A stretch of DNA of 64,000 nucleotides, taken from NCBI RefSeq assembly GCF_002209355.2, contig NZ_CP106855.1, positions 496,001 through 560,000 of the forward strand. Reading direction: 5' to 3'. The translations under genes and the position numbers were made by a program. Of the stretch, positions 18,269 to 27,498 are shown one piece after another (position 1 is the first letter of the stretch; each line of letters begins with the position of its first letter). The notes beneath the pieces were generated by a model. It saw only the letters and a program-made list of their open reading frames with translations. It was not told the DNA's origin and ran no database searches. The stretch comes from Bdellovibrio sp. SKB1291214 (GTDB taxonomy: Bacteria > Bdellovibrionota > Bdellovibrionia > Bdellovibrionales > Bdellovibrionaceae).

Positions 18269-18286
18269 TTCGGAGGGAACAACAAT

Positions 18287-18306
18287 GGCAGCATAAAGCT
18301 GCCTTT
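18287..18306 (+). terminator. terminator of the DUF1428 gene
   Basis: GGCAGC (18287-18292), loop ATAAA, GCTGCC (18298-18303) and TTT, 18 nt after the stop codon. Confidence 0.55.
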
Positions 18307-18410
18307 CCCTTTAAAGTCCCAGTGGGTTACCACAAACCGCGGAACACATGCTACCGTGTGTCATAAGCCTGGTCATAATTTAAAAGTTTTAATGAGATGC
18401 CCGTTCATTT

Positions 18411-20741
18411 TTGGGCTATAACCAGGGAGTGAAATCACAACGACGTCCTCAAATTCTCGTCATCGGCGAGATCAGCAAAAAACTTTTCAACTCTGCAAAT
18501 TTGGATGTCGGAAATTTCGATGTTGAATACACAACGTCTGGACCTCATGCTCTGAAGCTTGCTTCCGACTCGTCCTTCGCTGTGATTCTTTTGGATTCAC
18601 AAAAATCATCTGAGCTGCTTTCCGAAGTCAAAGAACTGCGTGCACTACAACCACTTGTGCCACTTTACTTGGTATCAGAAAAAGAATTCCCACCGGATGT
18701 TGAGGTCACTGTTTTAGAAGCCGGAGCTACCGACACTCTTCTTTCTACCATGTCAGTGTTGGTTCTAAAAGCACGCATAAAATTATGCCTGTCTTTGTTC
18801 CAAGCAAGAAATGAGCAAATTGAAAATGAAGAAAAGCTTCAGTTCGCACTTTCAAGTGCAAAAATGGGAACGTGGACTGTTGAGCTTCCATCTGGCTATG
18901 TGATTCTATCCAAGGAAGCCCGTGATCTTTTTGGGTTTGCGAAAACCTATGATACAGCGGACGCTGCGATTGATGATTTTATACACCCGGACTTTCGGGA
19001 GCGAGCTCGAAAAACTTTAAGTGACGCCATTTTAAATAATTCTTTTTATAATGACGAATATCAAATCGTTCGTCCTGACGGAGAAGTTCGTTGGATCAAT
19101 GCTCGCGGCAAAGCTCGGTATGATGAAAATGGGAATCCTGCACAATTAACCGGAGTGATTTGGGATGTAACAGATCGCAAAAGTGCAGAGATCAATCTTC
19201 GTAATTTAGAAAATAGATTTGAGCGATCAACGGCTGCGACGGATCTGGGTGTCTGGTACTGCAACCTGCCTTTTGATATTTTGATTTGGAACAAAGAAGT
19301 AAAGAACCACTTCTTCTTACCTCCTGACGCCACAGTCACTATTCAAATGTTTTACGATATCATCCATCCAGACGACCGAGAGGCTACACGTCAGGCGATC
19401 GAAGATTCAATTAAGATTCAAAAACCTTACGATGTAATCTATCGAACTGTAGATCCCAAAAATTCGGCGAATGTAAAATACATTCGCGCTATCGGATGGA
19501 CGGACTATAATGACCTTGGCGAACCGATCCGTTTTGACGGGATCACCTTGGATGCGACTCGCGAGCACATGTATGAACAAGATCTTCGCCTGGCGAAAGA
19601 AGCCGCGGAAAAAGCGAATGAACTTAAGTCAGCTTTCTTGGCTAACATGTCCCACGAAATTCGCACTCCCCTGGGAGCAATGATTGGCTTTGCAGATTTA
19701 TTAAAAGATGAATCGCTGAGTGAAGAAGAACGCATGTCTTATGCGGAAGTCATCACACGCAACGGACTTCAGCTGTCGCAAATCATTAATGACATTTTAG
19801 ATATCTCCAAAGTTGAATCAGGACAATTCAATGTCGAAAACCTTGAAGTCGATCCACAAGCTATTGCCGAAGACGTTATCTCGTCTTTAAGTTTGGAAGC
19901 GAAAGACAAGGGTATTGATTTAAGTCTTAGTGTCAGCGAGAAAACTCCAGAAGTTATCGTCACGGACCCTGTGCGCTTGCGCCAAATTCTGATGAATATC
20001 GTCGGCAATGCCGTCAAGTTCACAAGCTCTGGTACTGTCAGTGTAACGGTTTTCCCTGGCAACTCTGGCAAAACTATTTCTTTCCGAGTGATAGATACGG
20101 GCGAAGGAATTGACCTCGCTGATCAAGGAAAATTATTTCAAGTGTTTTCGCAAGCTGATGATTCGGTGACCAGAAGATTCGGAGGAACAGGTCTTGGCCT
20201 TGCTCTTTCCAGAAAGCTTGCACAGGCACTGAACGGTGATGTGATCTTAGAAAGATCAGAAAAAGGCAAAGGAAGTACTTTCTTAATTACTATTACTTCT
20301 GGTGACGCTTTAGTCGAAGTAAACCAAAGCTCTAGGGCACAACCTGCAATCACGAACACCGTTAATCTCGAAGGCGTAAGAATTCTTTTAGTGGAAGACA
20401 CTCCCGACAACCAAGAATTGATTTGTCGAGTTTTAAAGGAGCGCAAAGCTTTAGTAGATCTTGCTCAGGATGGTTCTGTGGGAGTGCAAAAAGCATTGTC
20501 TGGTAAATATGATGTGGTGCTAATGGATCTGCAAATGCCCGTTATGGATGGTTATACAGCGACAAGAAACTTGAGAGCTCAAGGCTTTAACAAGCCCATC
20601 ATTGCGCTCAGTGCGCACGCTATGGCAGAAGCCCGTACTGAAAGTTTGAATGCCGGCTGTACCGATTATCTGACAAAACCGATTAATTTCCCCGCTTTGC
20701 TTCAAAGCGTCGCAAGATATTCAGGTCGATCCAACAGTTGA
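18411..20741 (+). CDS. soluble hybrid histidine kinase (REC-like - PAS - PAS - HisKA - HATPase - REC)
   Basis: 776 residues, no membrane segment. The N-terminal 120 residues look like a receiver (VILLDSQKS supplies the Asp). Two PAS domains follow (about 140-260 and 265-390; both show the closing RPDGEVRWI or YIRAIGWTD type segment). Then come HisKA with MSHEIRTPLG (His about 413), HATPase with DTGEGID and GGTGLGLALS, and a C-terminal receiver with VEDTPDNQ and LMDLQMPVMDG (Asp about 705). The frame opens with TTG at 18411; a GTG at 18429 is the alternative and neither has a convincing ribosome binding site. The stop codon overlaps the promoter of the MarR gene. Confidence 0.88.
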   Translation: MGYNQGVKSQRRPQILVIGEISKKLFNSANLDVGNFDVEYTTSGPHALKLASDSSFAVILLDSQKSSELLSEVKELRALQPLVPLYLVSEKEFPPDVEVTVLEAGATDTLLSTMSVLVLKARIKLCLSLFQARNEQIENEEKLQFALSSAKMGTWTVELPSGYVILSKEARDLFGFAKTYDTADAAIDDFIHPDFRERARKTLSDAILNNSFYNDEYQIVRPDGEVRWINARGKARYDENGNPAQLTGVIWDVTDRKSAEINLRNLENRFERSTAATDLGVWYCNLPFDILIWNKEVKNHFFLPPDATVTIQMFYDIIHPDDREATRQAIEDSIKIQKPYDVIYRTVDPKNSANVKYIRAIGWTDYNDLGEPIRFDGITLDATREHMYEQDLRLAKEAAEKANELKSAFLANMSHEIRTPLGAMIGFADLLKDESLSEEERMSYAEVITRNGLQLSQIINDILDISKVESGQFNVENLEVDPQAIAEDVISSLSLEAKDKGIDLSLSVSEKTPEVIVTDPVRLRQILMNIVGNAVKFTSSGTVSVTVFPGNSGKTISFRVIDTGEGIDLADQGKLFQVFSQADDSVTRRFGGTGLGLALSRKLAQALNGDVILERSEKGKGSTFLITITSGDALVEVNQSSRAQPAITNTVNLEGVRILLVEDTPDNQELICRVLKERKALVDLAQDGSVGVQKALSGKYDVVLMDLQMPVMDGYTATRNLRAQGFNKPIIALSAHAMAEARTESLNAGCTDYLTKPINFPALLQSVARYSGRSNS

Positions 20742-20766
20742 CATAATCCGTAACTAGTTACATATT
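20738..20766 (+). promoter_or_regulatory. promoter of the MarR/GNAT pair with embedded palindromic operator
   Basis: A perfect -35 TTGACA (20738-20743), a 17-nt spacer and a -10 CATATT (20761-20766). The 12-bp perfect palindrome GTAACTAGTTAC (20750-20761) fills the spacer and touches the -10. Binding there would block RNA polymerase, the usual arrangement for MarR autorepression. The predicted start of transcription is at the ATG at 20774, so the message is nearly or fully leaderless. Confidence 0.6.
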
Positions 20767-20773
20767 CCCGCCC

Positions 20774-21280
20774 ATGGGCTTTTACGATGATGTTGGAAAA
20801 ATGGCGATGGGCACCCGTCTTCGCGCCTTAAGCGAAACTGTTTCTCGTGATGCAAGTCTAATTTACGAAACCTACGGGACGAACCTTCAGCCAAAATGGT
20901 TCCCCGTTTTTTACGTCTTAACCAATCGCCCAGAAAACACCGTGACCTCCATTGCAGAAAGCATTGGGCACTCTCACGCCTCTGTCAGCAAGATCATTAA
21001 AGAGATGTCCAAGGCAGGTTTGCTATCAGAAAAAACCGACGCCACGGATCGCCGACGCACCAAGATTATACTTTCCAAAAAAGGCCAAACCATCGCACAG
21101 AAAATTGAATCACAATATCGGGATGTGGAGGCGGCCATCCAAGAAATCTCTTCGCAGACGACTCACAATCTATGGGCCGCTATCGAAGAGTGGGAAAAGT
21201 TATTAGCCAAAAAATCCCTGCATGAACGAGTCAGTGAAAAGAAAAAGGAAAGAGAGGGAGCTGATGGAAGTAAAAATTGA
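20774..21280 (+). CDS. MarR-family transcriptional regulator
   Basis: 168 residues. The winged helix-turn-helix is seen in VTSIAESIGHSHASVSKIIKEMSKAGLL, followed by the wing with the DRRRTKIILSKKG signature (DxR motif). The C-terminal helix is long and Lys/Glu-rich. It overlaps the GNAT gene by 17 nt, so the two are co-translated. In several bacteria these two domains are one polypeptide (MarR-GNAT). It probably controls its own promoter through the palindrome at 20750. Confidence 0.9.
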   Translation: MGFYDDVGKMAMGTRLRALSETVSRDASLIYETYGTNLQPKWFPVFYVLTNRPENTVTSIAESIGHSHASVSKIIKEMSKAGLLSEKTDATDRRRTKIILSKKGQTIAQKIESQYRDVEAAIQEISSQTTHNLWAAIEEWEKLLAKKSLHERVSEKKKEREGADGSKN

Positions 21281-21743
21281 GCCCTATCAACCAAAATACA
21301 AAGACGCTTTTTATAAACTGAACGAAGAGTGGATCACGGCTTATTTTAAAATGGAGCAGCCTGACCGGGATGCTTTGGACAATCCTGAATCCTATATACT
21401 CGCTAAAGGTGGCACCATTTTGGTTGCAACTTTAAATGGCGAAGCTGTCGGCGTTTGCGCTTTGATAAAACGCGCTGACTTAAATTGTTTTGAGCTGGCT
21501 AAGATGGCGGTCTCGCCGAAAGCTCAAGGTAAAGGTATCGGCTATTTACTTGGTAAAGCTATTTTGAACCATGCGGCTGCAATGGGTGAAACGCGCGTTT
21601 ACCTTGAAAGCAACACGATCCTTGAACCCGCGATTCGCCTTTATGAGAAGTTGGGATTTAAAAGAATTTATGGTTTAGCGACTCCATACGAACGCTGCAA
21701 TATCCAAATGGATGTGGAACTTCGGCGGTCTGGCGGCAATTAA
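21264..21743 (+). CDS. GNAT-family N-acetyltransferase
   Basis: 159 residues from the ATG at 21264, chosen because GGGAG lies just upstream within the end of the MarR gene. The acetyl-CoA binding motif A is seen in ELAKMAVSPKAQGKGIGYLL (Q-x-x-G-x-G pattern), then the ARVYLESNTI-like strand and AIRLYEKLGFKRI of motif B. Substrate unknown; partners of MarR-type domains often acetylate small molecules or amino-terminal amines. Start choice is moderately certain. Confidence 0.88.
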   Translation: MEVKIEPYQPKYKDAFYKLNEEWITAYFKMEQPDRDALDNPESYILAKGGTILVATLNGEAVGVCALIKRADLNCFELAKMAVSPKAQGKGIGYLLGKAILNHAAAMGETRVYLESNTILEPAIRLYEKLGFKRIYGLATPYERCNIQMDVELRRSGGN

Positions 21744-21786
21744 AAGTTCTTTTCTTATGCGATGATTTCCTGCTAGCATTTTTGAT

Positions 21787-22221
21787 ATGAAATTCAAAAA
21801 CTGGCTCGTTATTGCAAGTGTGTTCATCCTTCAACCTACGCTGACTCCAAGTTTGGCTTTGGCGAAAAAGAAATCTCCGCCGAAGGCTTATAGCTTTATC
21901 GTCGAAGGCGGCAAAGCATCTCAAGGTGAATGCGATGGGGAACGCAAAATTCCTCGTAAGTTGAAACATCAAAAAGATATCGCGAAATACGGTTCTTACA
22001 TGGGCTCAGAACTTCAAGATCCACCGATCAAAGGTAAACCGGGCGAAGAAATGTGGAAGCATTTCTTTAGATCAAAGCCTGCCTGTAATGCGGCTTTAGC
22101 AAAAACCCCATCGTCGTTGGATCAAAGTCTTCAAAATGAAAAGAAAGAGCTTCCTGAAGATGACTCTGCCGACACGGATGACGAACCAGAAAAACCAAGC
22201 GACGGACCAGATACTGAATAA
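21787..22221 (+). CDS. small exported protein of unknown function
   Basis: 144 residues with a Sec signal (MKFKNWLVIASVFILQPTLTPSLALA). The mature part is basic near its start, has two Cys (GECDGE and PACNAAL) that could form a disulfide, and ends in a disordered acidic tail. No family recognised. It has its own strong terminator shared with the convergent protease gene. Confidence 0.6.
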   Translation: MKFKNWLVIASVFILQPTLTPSLALAKKKSPPKAYSFIVEGGKASQGECDGERKIPRKLKHQKDIAKYGSYMGSELQDPPIKGKPGEEMWKHFFRSKPACNAALAKTPSSLDQSLQNEKKELPEDDSADTDDEPEKPSDGPDTE

Positions 22222-22257
22222 AAAAAAGGCAGCCTAAGAGCTGCCTTTTTATTTTTT
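22221..22257. terminator. bidirectional intrinsic terminator
   Basis: GGCAGC (22228-22233), loop CTAAGA, GCTGCC (22240-22245), with an A-run before and a T-run after. It serves both the plus-strand exported-protein gene and the minus-strand C1 protease gene. Confidence 0.75.
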
Positions 22258-22271
22258 TGCGATTCGAGTTA

Positions 22272-23783
22272 TTAGTTTTTCAAATTCACTTTTTGGTGTG
22301 CACTCTCAACCACAACGTCCATACCATTTGATTTTACGCGACCTGTGAACCACATGTCATATTGACCATTTGGCACGAGGTTCGTTCTCCATCCCATCAT
22401 CAATTTATTTGGAACGATTGAAGCTGAGCGAACAGAATCTTTACCATCTGGTCCGACATGGTGAAATTCAATCGAGCTTAATGGGACCGAAGTTGAAGTG
22501 GAAGTCACTTCGACTTCGATACGGCCATTCAATGATTTTGAAAGATCCGTTCCGTTTGCACCTTTGAATGTGATGCTTAACGTAGGCTCTTGGTTCACGA
22601 CGTAAAAGAAATGTCTTTCAGAAGTTCCCATTTTTTCACCATGAGAGTTCATGGCGTAAACTTGAACTTCGTAACGTCCATCAGGCAAGGCACTGATATC
22701 AAGATCTTGAGCGCAATTCGCTGTTGCACAGTTAAGGCTTGCCACGACTTGATTTTGGCTATTGTAAATAGCTACTGCCAACGAATCCGTTGATTGGTAT
22801 GTTGAAGCTGCTTTCACAGGAATTGTTTTAGTAAAGTAGGAATAATCATTCGGTGATTCCACAGAAACTCCACCGGCCAAGGGCTTCATATTATAAAGCC
22901 AAGTGTCATCGCCGACGCCAGATTGGTCCGAATATGCGACGTAACCAAAACCTTTTTCGCCCCACTCCTCGCCCCAGCTGTTGCGAATGATGAAAGCTTG
23001 TTTTGAATCATCGTAACCGACGATTGAAATCGCGTGGCCCCCCAGGTAATTGCCATCGGTGTGTTTGTAAACGCCACCAGCATACGCCATAAAATCAGCA
23101 TACACTGTCAAAGTTGTGACCAAAGGTCCTTTTTGAAGCGCCATTTTTACGGCGTTCAAATCTTGAGAACCCCGTGTGGGAGTGGAATAGCTAGAAATCT
23201 TAACACTTCTTTGCGCTGTATCAGGGCAGCTTGCACGGCAGGCAACATCTTCACCTGTTGAGCCTGAAGAGTACGGCATACAAGCTTCATCGGGAACACC
23301 TGATTGTTGCAGGTATCTTGCAGCCCCTTCCGGACGCCATCCCCAATCACATTTACCGCCACCGCAAGAAAACAAATTCTGCGGCGAGAACTTCACGTTG
23401 AAGCTCGGTAGCAACGAAGAAATTTTGTACTGAGTTTCAAGAACACCTATGGAAGCGAAAGCCACGCAACTCCCACAGTTTGCCTGATCTAAAATCGGGG
23501 AAACCCAGTTTTGACCATCTTTATTTCTCCAGTCTAAAACTGCAGGAAGCTGGGCACGAACCGGAGATTCGGGCATTACAAACTCAACGTCTGTCGCCTG
23601 ATTTAAGTTTAAACCCATTCGGTGCTTCAATTCGGATTTCGAGAGCTTCGTTAAAGAGTTCTCTTCGGCACGCCACTCTCCACCCTGCTTTTGAATTTTC
23701 TGATTTAACTGCTGAACGTTAATAAGCTCTGCATGTCCTGCCTGGACAGTGAATAGCAAAGCCACAAGAATTAATGATCTCAT
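22272..23783 (-). CDS. secreted papain-like (C1) cysteine protease
   Basis: 503 residues from the ATG at 23783, with GGAGGG 7 nt upstream. A signal peptide (residues 1-18) is followed by a propeptide-like region to about 78. The C1 catalytic set is complete: Gln100 and Cys106 in QANCGSCVAFA, His250 in GGHAISIVGY, and Asn268 in RNSWGEEWGEKGFGY. Paired cysteines around 140-145 fit papain disulfides. About 200 further residues form Ig-like beta domains. The protein is likely secreted and degrades proteins, fitting a predatory or scavenging lifestyle. Confidence 0.92.
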   Translation of the reverse strand: MRSLILVALLFTVQAGHAELINVQQLNQKIQKQGGEWRAEENSLTKLSKSELKHRMGLNLNQATDVEFVMPESPVRAQLPAVLDWRNKDGQNWVSPILDQANCGSCVAFASIGVLETQYKISSLLPSFNVKFSPQNLFSCGGGKCDWGWRPEGAARYLQQSGVPDEACMPYSSGSTGEDVACRASCPDTAQRSVKISSYSTPTRGSQDLNAVKMALQKGPLVTTLTVYADFMAYAGGVYKHTDGNYLGGHAISIVGYDDSKQAFIIRNSWGEEWGEKGFGYVAYSDQSGVGDDTWLYNMKPLAGGVSVESPNDYSYFTKTIPVKAASTYQSTDSLAVAIYNSQNQVVASLNCATANCAQDLDISALPDGRYEVQVYAMNSHGEKMGTSERHFFYVVNQEPTLSITFKGANGTDLSKSLNGRIEVEVTSTSTSVPLSSIEFHHVGPDGKDSVRSASIVPNKLMMGWRTNLVPNGQYDMWFTGRVKSNGMDVVVESAHQKVNLKN

Positions 23784-23876
23784 CCGTGGTCCCTCCAAGC
23801 TCTTATTATGAACTTAACATTTGGTAAGGGACAACGGTTTATAATTAAACACTATGTCAATCGCCAACCGGTGACA

Positions 23877-24119
23877 CTAGTCATGGAATTTTTGCGTCTT
23901 GGGATTGTAGCCCAACGTAAGAGAAACCTCTTCGACATATCCGCCCCAGTCATAGTCACTGACAGTTTGTGGAGGATGCTGATCAAAGTATTCCTTCATC
24001 GCATCTTGTGCCATTAATCGGGAATCAAAAACTTTGCCTAAGTCCTTATATGTTCCACTATATAAATCTACAATTACGACACGAAACGCTGACAATACCT
24101 TCGGAAGTTGTTGTTGCAT
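23877..24119 (-). CDS. small hypothetical protein
   Basis: 80 residues from the ATG at 24119, which has GAGG 5-6 nt upstream; longer in-frame starts would overlap the divergent M23 gene. No signal peptide. The sequence is soluble with a C-terminal YDWGGYVEEVSLTLGYNPKT region. No family recognised. Confidence 0.45.
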   Translation of the reverse strand: MQQQLPKVLSAFRVVIVDLYSGTYKDLGKVFDSRLMAQDAMKEYFDQHPPQTVSDYDWGGYVEEVSLTLGYNPKTQKFHD

Positions 24120-24150
24120 GGAGACCTCATTCGCTGATGAAATAGTACTC

Positions 24151-25017
24151 ATGGAAATTAAAAAGCTCATCTGTTTTTTTGCCGGCTGTGGAATGCAAAT
24201 TGCTCTTTCTTCCGCTGCATATGCTGCAGAAACGGTTCTGCAAGAAAAGATTCGCCCCGGCGAAGTAAAGTTTTTAAAATTTCCTGGAGGAGCGACTCAT
24301 CCCAATTTTTCTTGTCGTGACGTGCGCTTGCCGTTGCAAGATGCAAAAGACCATTACACAGTGGTGGTTTCTGAAAGTTATTTTTCTAAGATGGAGCCTT
24401 TTCAGTGCGAGTTAAAAGACGACGAAACGGTCATCACCAAAATCGACTTCACGGTTGAACCCAAAGAGTTCGCTCACGAAAATTTGCATGTGGATTCCAC
24501 ACGCGTCGAGCTTTCGGAGGAAATCAAAAAGCGTGTGGAGGCGGAATCAGCCTTGGTAAAACAAATTTATTCCTCTCCTTTAGATTCCCTTCAATTCACT
24601 GAGCCTTTCAAAGCTCCTCTTAAAAGTAAAATCACCAGCCCCTACGGTATTAAAAGAAACTACAACCACGGCAAGAAATTGGGGGAACATTTGGGAATCG
24701 ACTTTCGAGCAGCTGTGGGTAAAAAAATTCCCGCTGCAAACCGTGGCAAAGTTGTTTTGTCTCAAGAGTTATATATGTCTGGAAACTTAGTGATCATTGA
24801 TCATGGCCTTGGGATCTTTACGCAGTATCATCACATGTCTAAACGCTTGGTGAATGTTGGTGATAGGGTCGAAAAAGGACAGATCGTAGGCCTTGCTGGA
24901 AGCACAGGACGAGTCTCGGGTCCCCACCTACATTGGGGCGCAAATGTCCAAGGAAATTTAGTTGATGGCTTTGATCTGATTAATCAAAGCAAAATCTATT
25001 TCAAAAAATCGAAATAA
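24151..25017 (+). CDS. M23 (LytM/lysostaphin-type) metallopeptidase
   Basis: 288 residues from the ATG at 24151, which gives a proper signal peptide (MEIKKLICFFAGCGMQIALS); a longer upstream frame would bury it. The zinc site is complete: H and D in HLGIDFRA, then YHHMS, and HLHWG. The GDRVEKGQIVGLAGSTGRVSGPHLHW block is typical. M23 enzymes cut peptide cross-links of peptidoglycan; in predatory bacteria such enzymes may also remodel prey walls. The N-terminal 160 residues are a separate beta-rich domain. Confidence 0.92.
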   Translation: MEIKKLICFFAGCGMQIALSSAAYAAETVLQEKIRPGEVKFLKFPGGATHPNFSCRDVRLPLQDAKDHYTVVVSESYFSKMEPFQCELKDDETVITKIDFTVEPKEFAHENLHVDSTRVELSEEIKKRVEAESALVKQIYSSPLDSLQFTEPFKAPLKSKITSPYGIKRNYNHGKKLGEHLGIDFRAAVGKKIPAANRGKVVLSQELYMSGNLVIIDHGLGIFTQYHHMSKRLVNVGDRVEKGQIVGLAGSTGRVSGPHLHWGANVQGNLVDGFDLINQSKIYFKKSK

Positions 25018-25022
25018 AAAAT

Positions 25023-25047
25023 GGACTGAGCATCAGCCCTTTTTTTT
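25023..25047 (+). terminator. terminator of the M23 gene
   Basis: GG-A-CTGA, loop GCA, TCAG-C-CC and eight T (25040-25047). One mismatch in the stem. Confidence 0.6.
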
Positions 25048-25142
25048 CAGTAAGCACCTCTTCTTGTGCACCGATTAAGGATGCTGAGAACGGATACAAG
25101 GTACTGAACCAAATATTTGCCAACTTTCAAACTACGTAGGAC

Positions 25143-25406
25143 TTAAGATTGTTGTGAATCCCATTTTTCCTGTGCAAGTTGATGAGCTTCATTGGTGGCA
25201 CTCTTAATGTATTCATCTCTCATCTCCGAACGCTCAACGTGATATACTTCACACATTTTTTGTAGGACGTCCAATGGAGGCTTGCGCTTTCCGCATTCTA
25301 GGTTGGAGAGGAACTGAGATTTTTTATAACCTAATAATACGGCAGCTTCTTGTTGTGTTAAAAAGTTATCGATTCTTTTACTCTTGATGAAATTTGATAA
25401 TGCCAA
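25143..25406 (-). CDS. small XRE-type helix-turn-helix regulator
   Basis: 87 residues. The Cro/C1-type helix-turn-helix is seen in FLTQQEAAVLLGYKKSQFLSNLECGKRKPPLDVLQKMCEVY, covering about residues 15-55, followed by a short helical tail. Such stand-alone regulators bind palindromic operators. It has no toxin or restriction partner adjacent here. The 272-nt upstream region, shared with the divergent doxX gene, has no further gene. Confidence 0.85.
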   Translation of the reverse strand: MALSNFIKSKRIDNFLTQQEAAVLLGYKKSQFLSNLECGKRKPPLDVLQKMCEVYHVERSEMRDEYIKSATNEAHQLAQEKWDSQQS

Positions 25407-25678
25407 GGTGACCTCGATCCTTATTTGATCTTGATGTTACGGGCACAGGTCACTAATAGCTAACTTTATCTGTATTATGACTCGTTGTAATTGTATTCAC
25501 TCCAACGGCGAAGAATATGATTGTTATTGTTCAATCCTTAACCTTATGCACTCCTCCCCATTCGGAACCTCCTCACATCATCGATAAATGCGCAATAACA
25601 AGAGATTGCAAAGCTGGTTGAATCCAAATCACAATAAGGAAATTCTGAACTTATAAATATTCACGAAAGGTTTAGACT

Positions 25679-26101
25679 ATGAATTTCAAAAGATTTCTTT
25701 TTGCGACGGACTCCGGCAACGCAGGACAAGTGGGAATTTTACTCTTAAGGCTGTTTGCTGGCTTAGTGATGGCGTTCGTACATGGGCTTGGTAAGTTCCC
25801 AATCTCTGAACAACTTGTTCAAGGTGTTGCCTCCATCGGCTTTCCCATGCCTGTGCTGTTCGCGCACGCAGCTGCTTTAAGTGAGCTTGTGGGCGGTGTC
25901 TTGCTTGCGATCGGTCTTTTCACTCGCCCTGCGGCGATTTTTATGGCCTTTACCATGTTCATCGCTGGCGTTTTCGTTCACGGCGCAGATCCATTCAACG
26001 TCAAAGAACTGGCTTTCCTTTATATGTTCGTGTGTATTTTCTTTGCTTGCTATGGCGGAGGGAGGTTCTCCATCGACAATAAAATGGGTTCGAAAGTCTA
26101 A
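25679..26101 (+). CDS. DoxX-family membrane protein
   Basis: 140 residues with four membrane helices, the DoxX layout (GILLLRLFAGLVMAFVHGLGKF, a conserved Ala/Glu-rich helix ALSELVGGVLLAIGLFTRPAA, and a C-terminal helix). The family is associated with quinone- or thiol-linked redox functions in the inner membrane, but the exact reaction is unknown. Good ribosome binding site (AAAGG). Followed by its own terminator. Confidence 0.88.
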   Translation: MNFKRFLFATDSGNAGQVGILLLRLFAGLVMAFVHGLGKFPISEQLVQGVASIGFPMPVLFAHAAALSELVGGVLLAIGLFTRPAAIFMAFTMFIAGVFVHGADPFNVKELAFLYMFVCIFFACYGGGRFSIDNKMGSKV

Positions 26102-26111
26102 TTTTCCACTC

Positions 26112-26135
26112 AAGGCAGCCATGGCTGCCTTTTGT
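26112..26135 (+). terminator. terminator of the doxX gene
   Basis: A perfect 20-bp palindrome of AAGGCAGCC and its complement (26112-26131), followed by T-rich sequence. Confidence 0.6.
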
Positions 26136-26171
26136 TCTTGAGAAAACACATTTCAGTTTATAGCATAACTT

Positions 26172-26747
26172 ATGCGTGAAAGTTTGCTGGCAAGTCTGAA
26201 AATCGTCGCGATCATGCTCGCCGTTGATAATAATCTGGATCAAAAGGAAAGATCTTGGTTTTTGAAAGTCTCGAAAGGATTTGGTGCAAGTCTTAGCGAA
26301 CGACGCATGCTTGAGAGATTCCTAGATGGCGAGCATGACGAAAGCATGGAGTCCATCATCGAACGTATCATTGATGATTACGATCGCCATCGACTGCTAA
26401 ATTTCGTGCAAATGGCAATGCGCCAAGACGGTGTCGTTAAAAAATCCGAAATCCAGCTTTTCCATGAAATTCACCGACTCTTAAATGCGAAGCCCATCGG
26501 CCCTGATTATCGCGAGTTCGGTAGAGAACTTTTAAAACGAGACCGAGAAATAGCTCTTTGGAAAGCACTGAACGCACTGGGCACGATTGGTTCTGCCAAA
26601 CTTCGGGGGTTTCCGTTATCCAGGTCTATATACATCAATCCCTATGAAGCGGATTCCGATATTTTTCAAAACTTGGCTTTATACGCCGTGGCCTTGGCAG
26701 CATTTCTGATATTGTTGCTGGTGATTTTCGTCACCTGGCTTCAATAA
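26172..26747 (+). CDS. TerB-like domain protein with C-terminal membrane anchor
   Basis: 191 residues. The N-terminal 115 residues are helical with paired acidic loops (AVDNNLDQKERSWF and MAMRQDGVVKKSEIQLF) like those of TerB/DjlA-N domains, which bind metals or membranes in stress systems. The last 25 residues are a hydrophobic helix, so the protein is probably tail-anchored in the inner membrane with the domain inside. No other tellurite-resistance genes are nearby. Confidence 0.6.
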   Translation: MRESLLASLKIVAIMLAVDNNLDQKERSWFLKVSKGFGASLSERRMLERFLDGEHDESMESIIERIIDDYDRHRLLNFVQMAMRQDGVVKKSEIQLFHEIHRLLNAKPIGPDYREFGRELLKRDREIALWKALNALGTIGSAKLRGFPLSRSIYINPYEADSDIFQNLALYAVALAAFLILLLVIFVTWLQ

Positions 26748-26766
26748 AAAAGGGAACTGTTACCTT

Positions 26767-27492
26767 TTAGAGTTTTTCTTTTTTGACGTAGTCTTTCCAT
26801 AAACTCACCAATTCGCTTTGCTTGAGTTTGGTTTCGCCAAGTTTTACGCCTGTCAGTTTTTGAAGACCACGAACTGCGGGTAACTGAACTCTGGCGTCAG
26901 CGTCCGTCAGCAGACCTGCGAATGTTTTGATTTCGCTGTCCATCGGTTTTTTAGCCAATTGCTCTACGATTTGGTGACGGATCCAAAGGCTTTGTTTGTT
27001 TTTAAAGTTATAGTCCTTGTTAAGCTCGGTCCACAAAAGGTCACGAGTTTCGTCAGACATATTTTTCCCCAGAATTTCAACAGCTGCGGAACGAACCACC
27101 AGAGCCTTATCTTTGACTAATTTTTGGGCAAGTTTATCAGCTTGAGTTGGATTCACTTCAGCCAAAGCAACCAAAGCAGCATTTCTCATGTACCAGGTAT
27201 CGTGAGAGCCCGCTTTCAAAAGATCAGCCGTTGCTTCCAATCTTTTCGCTTCAGCAGCACCCATTAAAGCTCTCCAACGCACACTCATGGGCTGCTTGTC
27301 GTTGAATGCTAAAGAGATAAAGCTATCGTAAAATTTTGGATTACCATCGATCGCCATGCGACGATTTTCGCCAGGCAAATTCAGGACTTCCATCGCGGAA
27401 CTTAAAGTATCAGGTGAAGGGATTGATTTCGCTGCGAAAGCACTTGAAGAAAAACCAATAAGCAAAACGGGCAACAGGATTTTAGTTTTCAT
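26767..27492 (-). CDS. exported HEAT-repeat protein
   Basis: 241 residues with a Sec signal (MKTKILLPVLLIGFSSSAFA). The mature part is a row of helical pairs of the HEAT kind (for example DTWYMRNAALVALAEVNPTQADKLAQKLVKDKALVVRSAAVEILG), a scaffold for protein contacts. It is the second gene of a two-gene operon, 6 nt after the coiled-coil membrane protein, and may work with it in the periplasm. Confidence 0.75.
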   Translation of the reverse strand: MKTKILLPVLLIGFSSSAFAAKSIPSPDTLSSAMEVLNLPGENRRMAIDGNPKFYDSFISLAFNDKQPMSVRWRALMGAAEAKRLEATADLLKAGSHDTWYMRNAALVALAEVNPTQADKLAQKLVKDKALVVRSAAVEILGKNMSDETRDLLWTELNKDYNFKNKQSLWIRHQIVEQLAKKPMDSEIKTFAGLLTDADARVQLPAVRGLQKLTGVKLGETKLKQSELVSLWKDYVKKEKL

Positions 27493-27498
27493 GATGAC

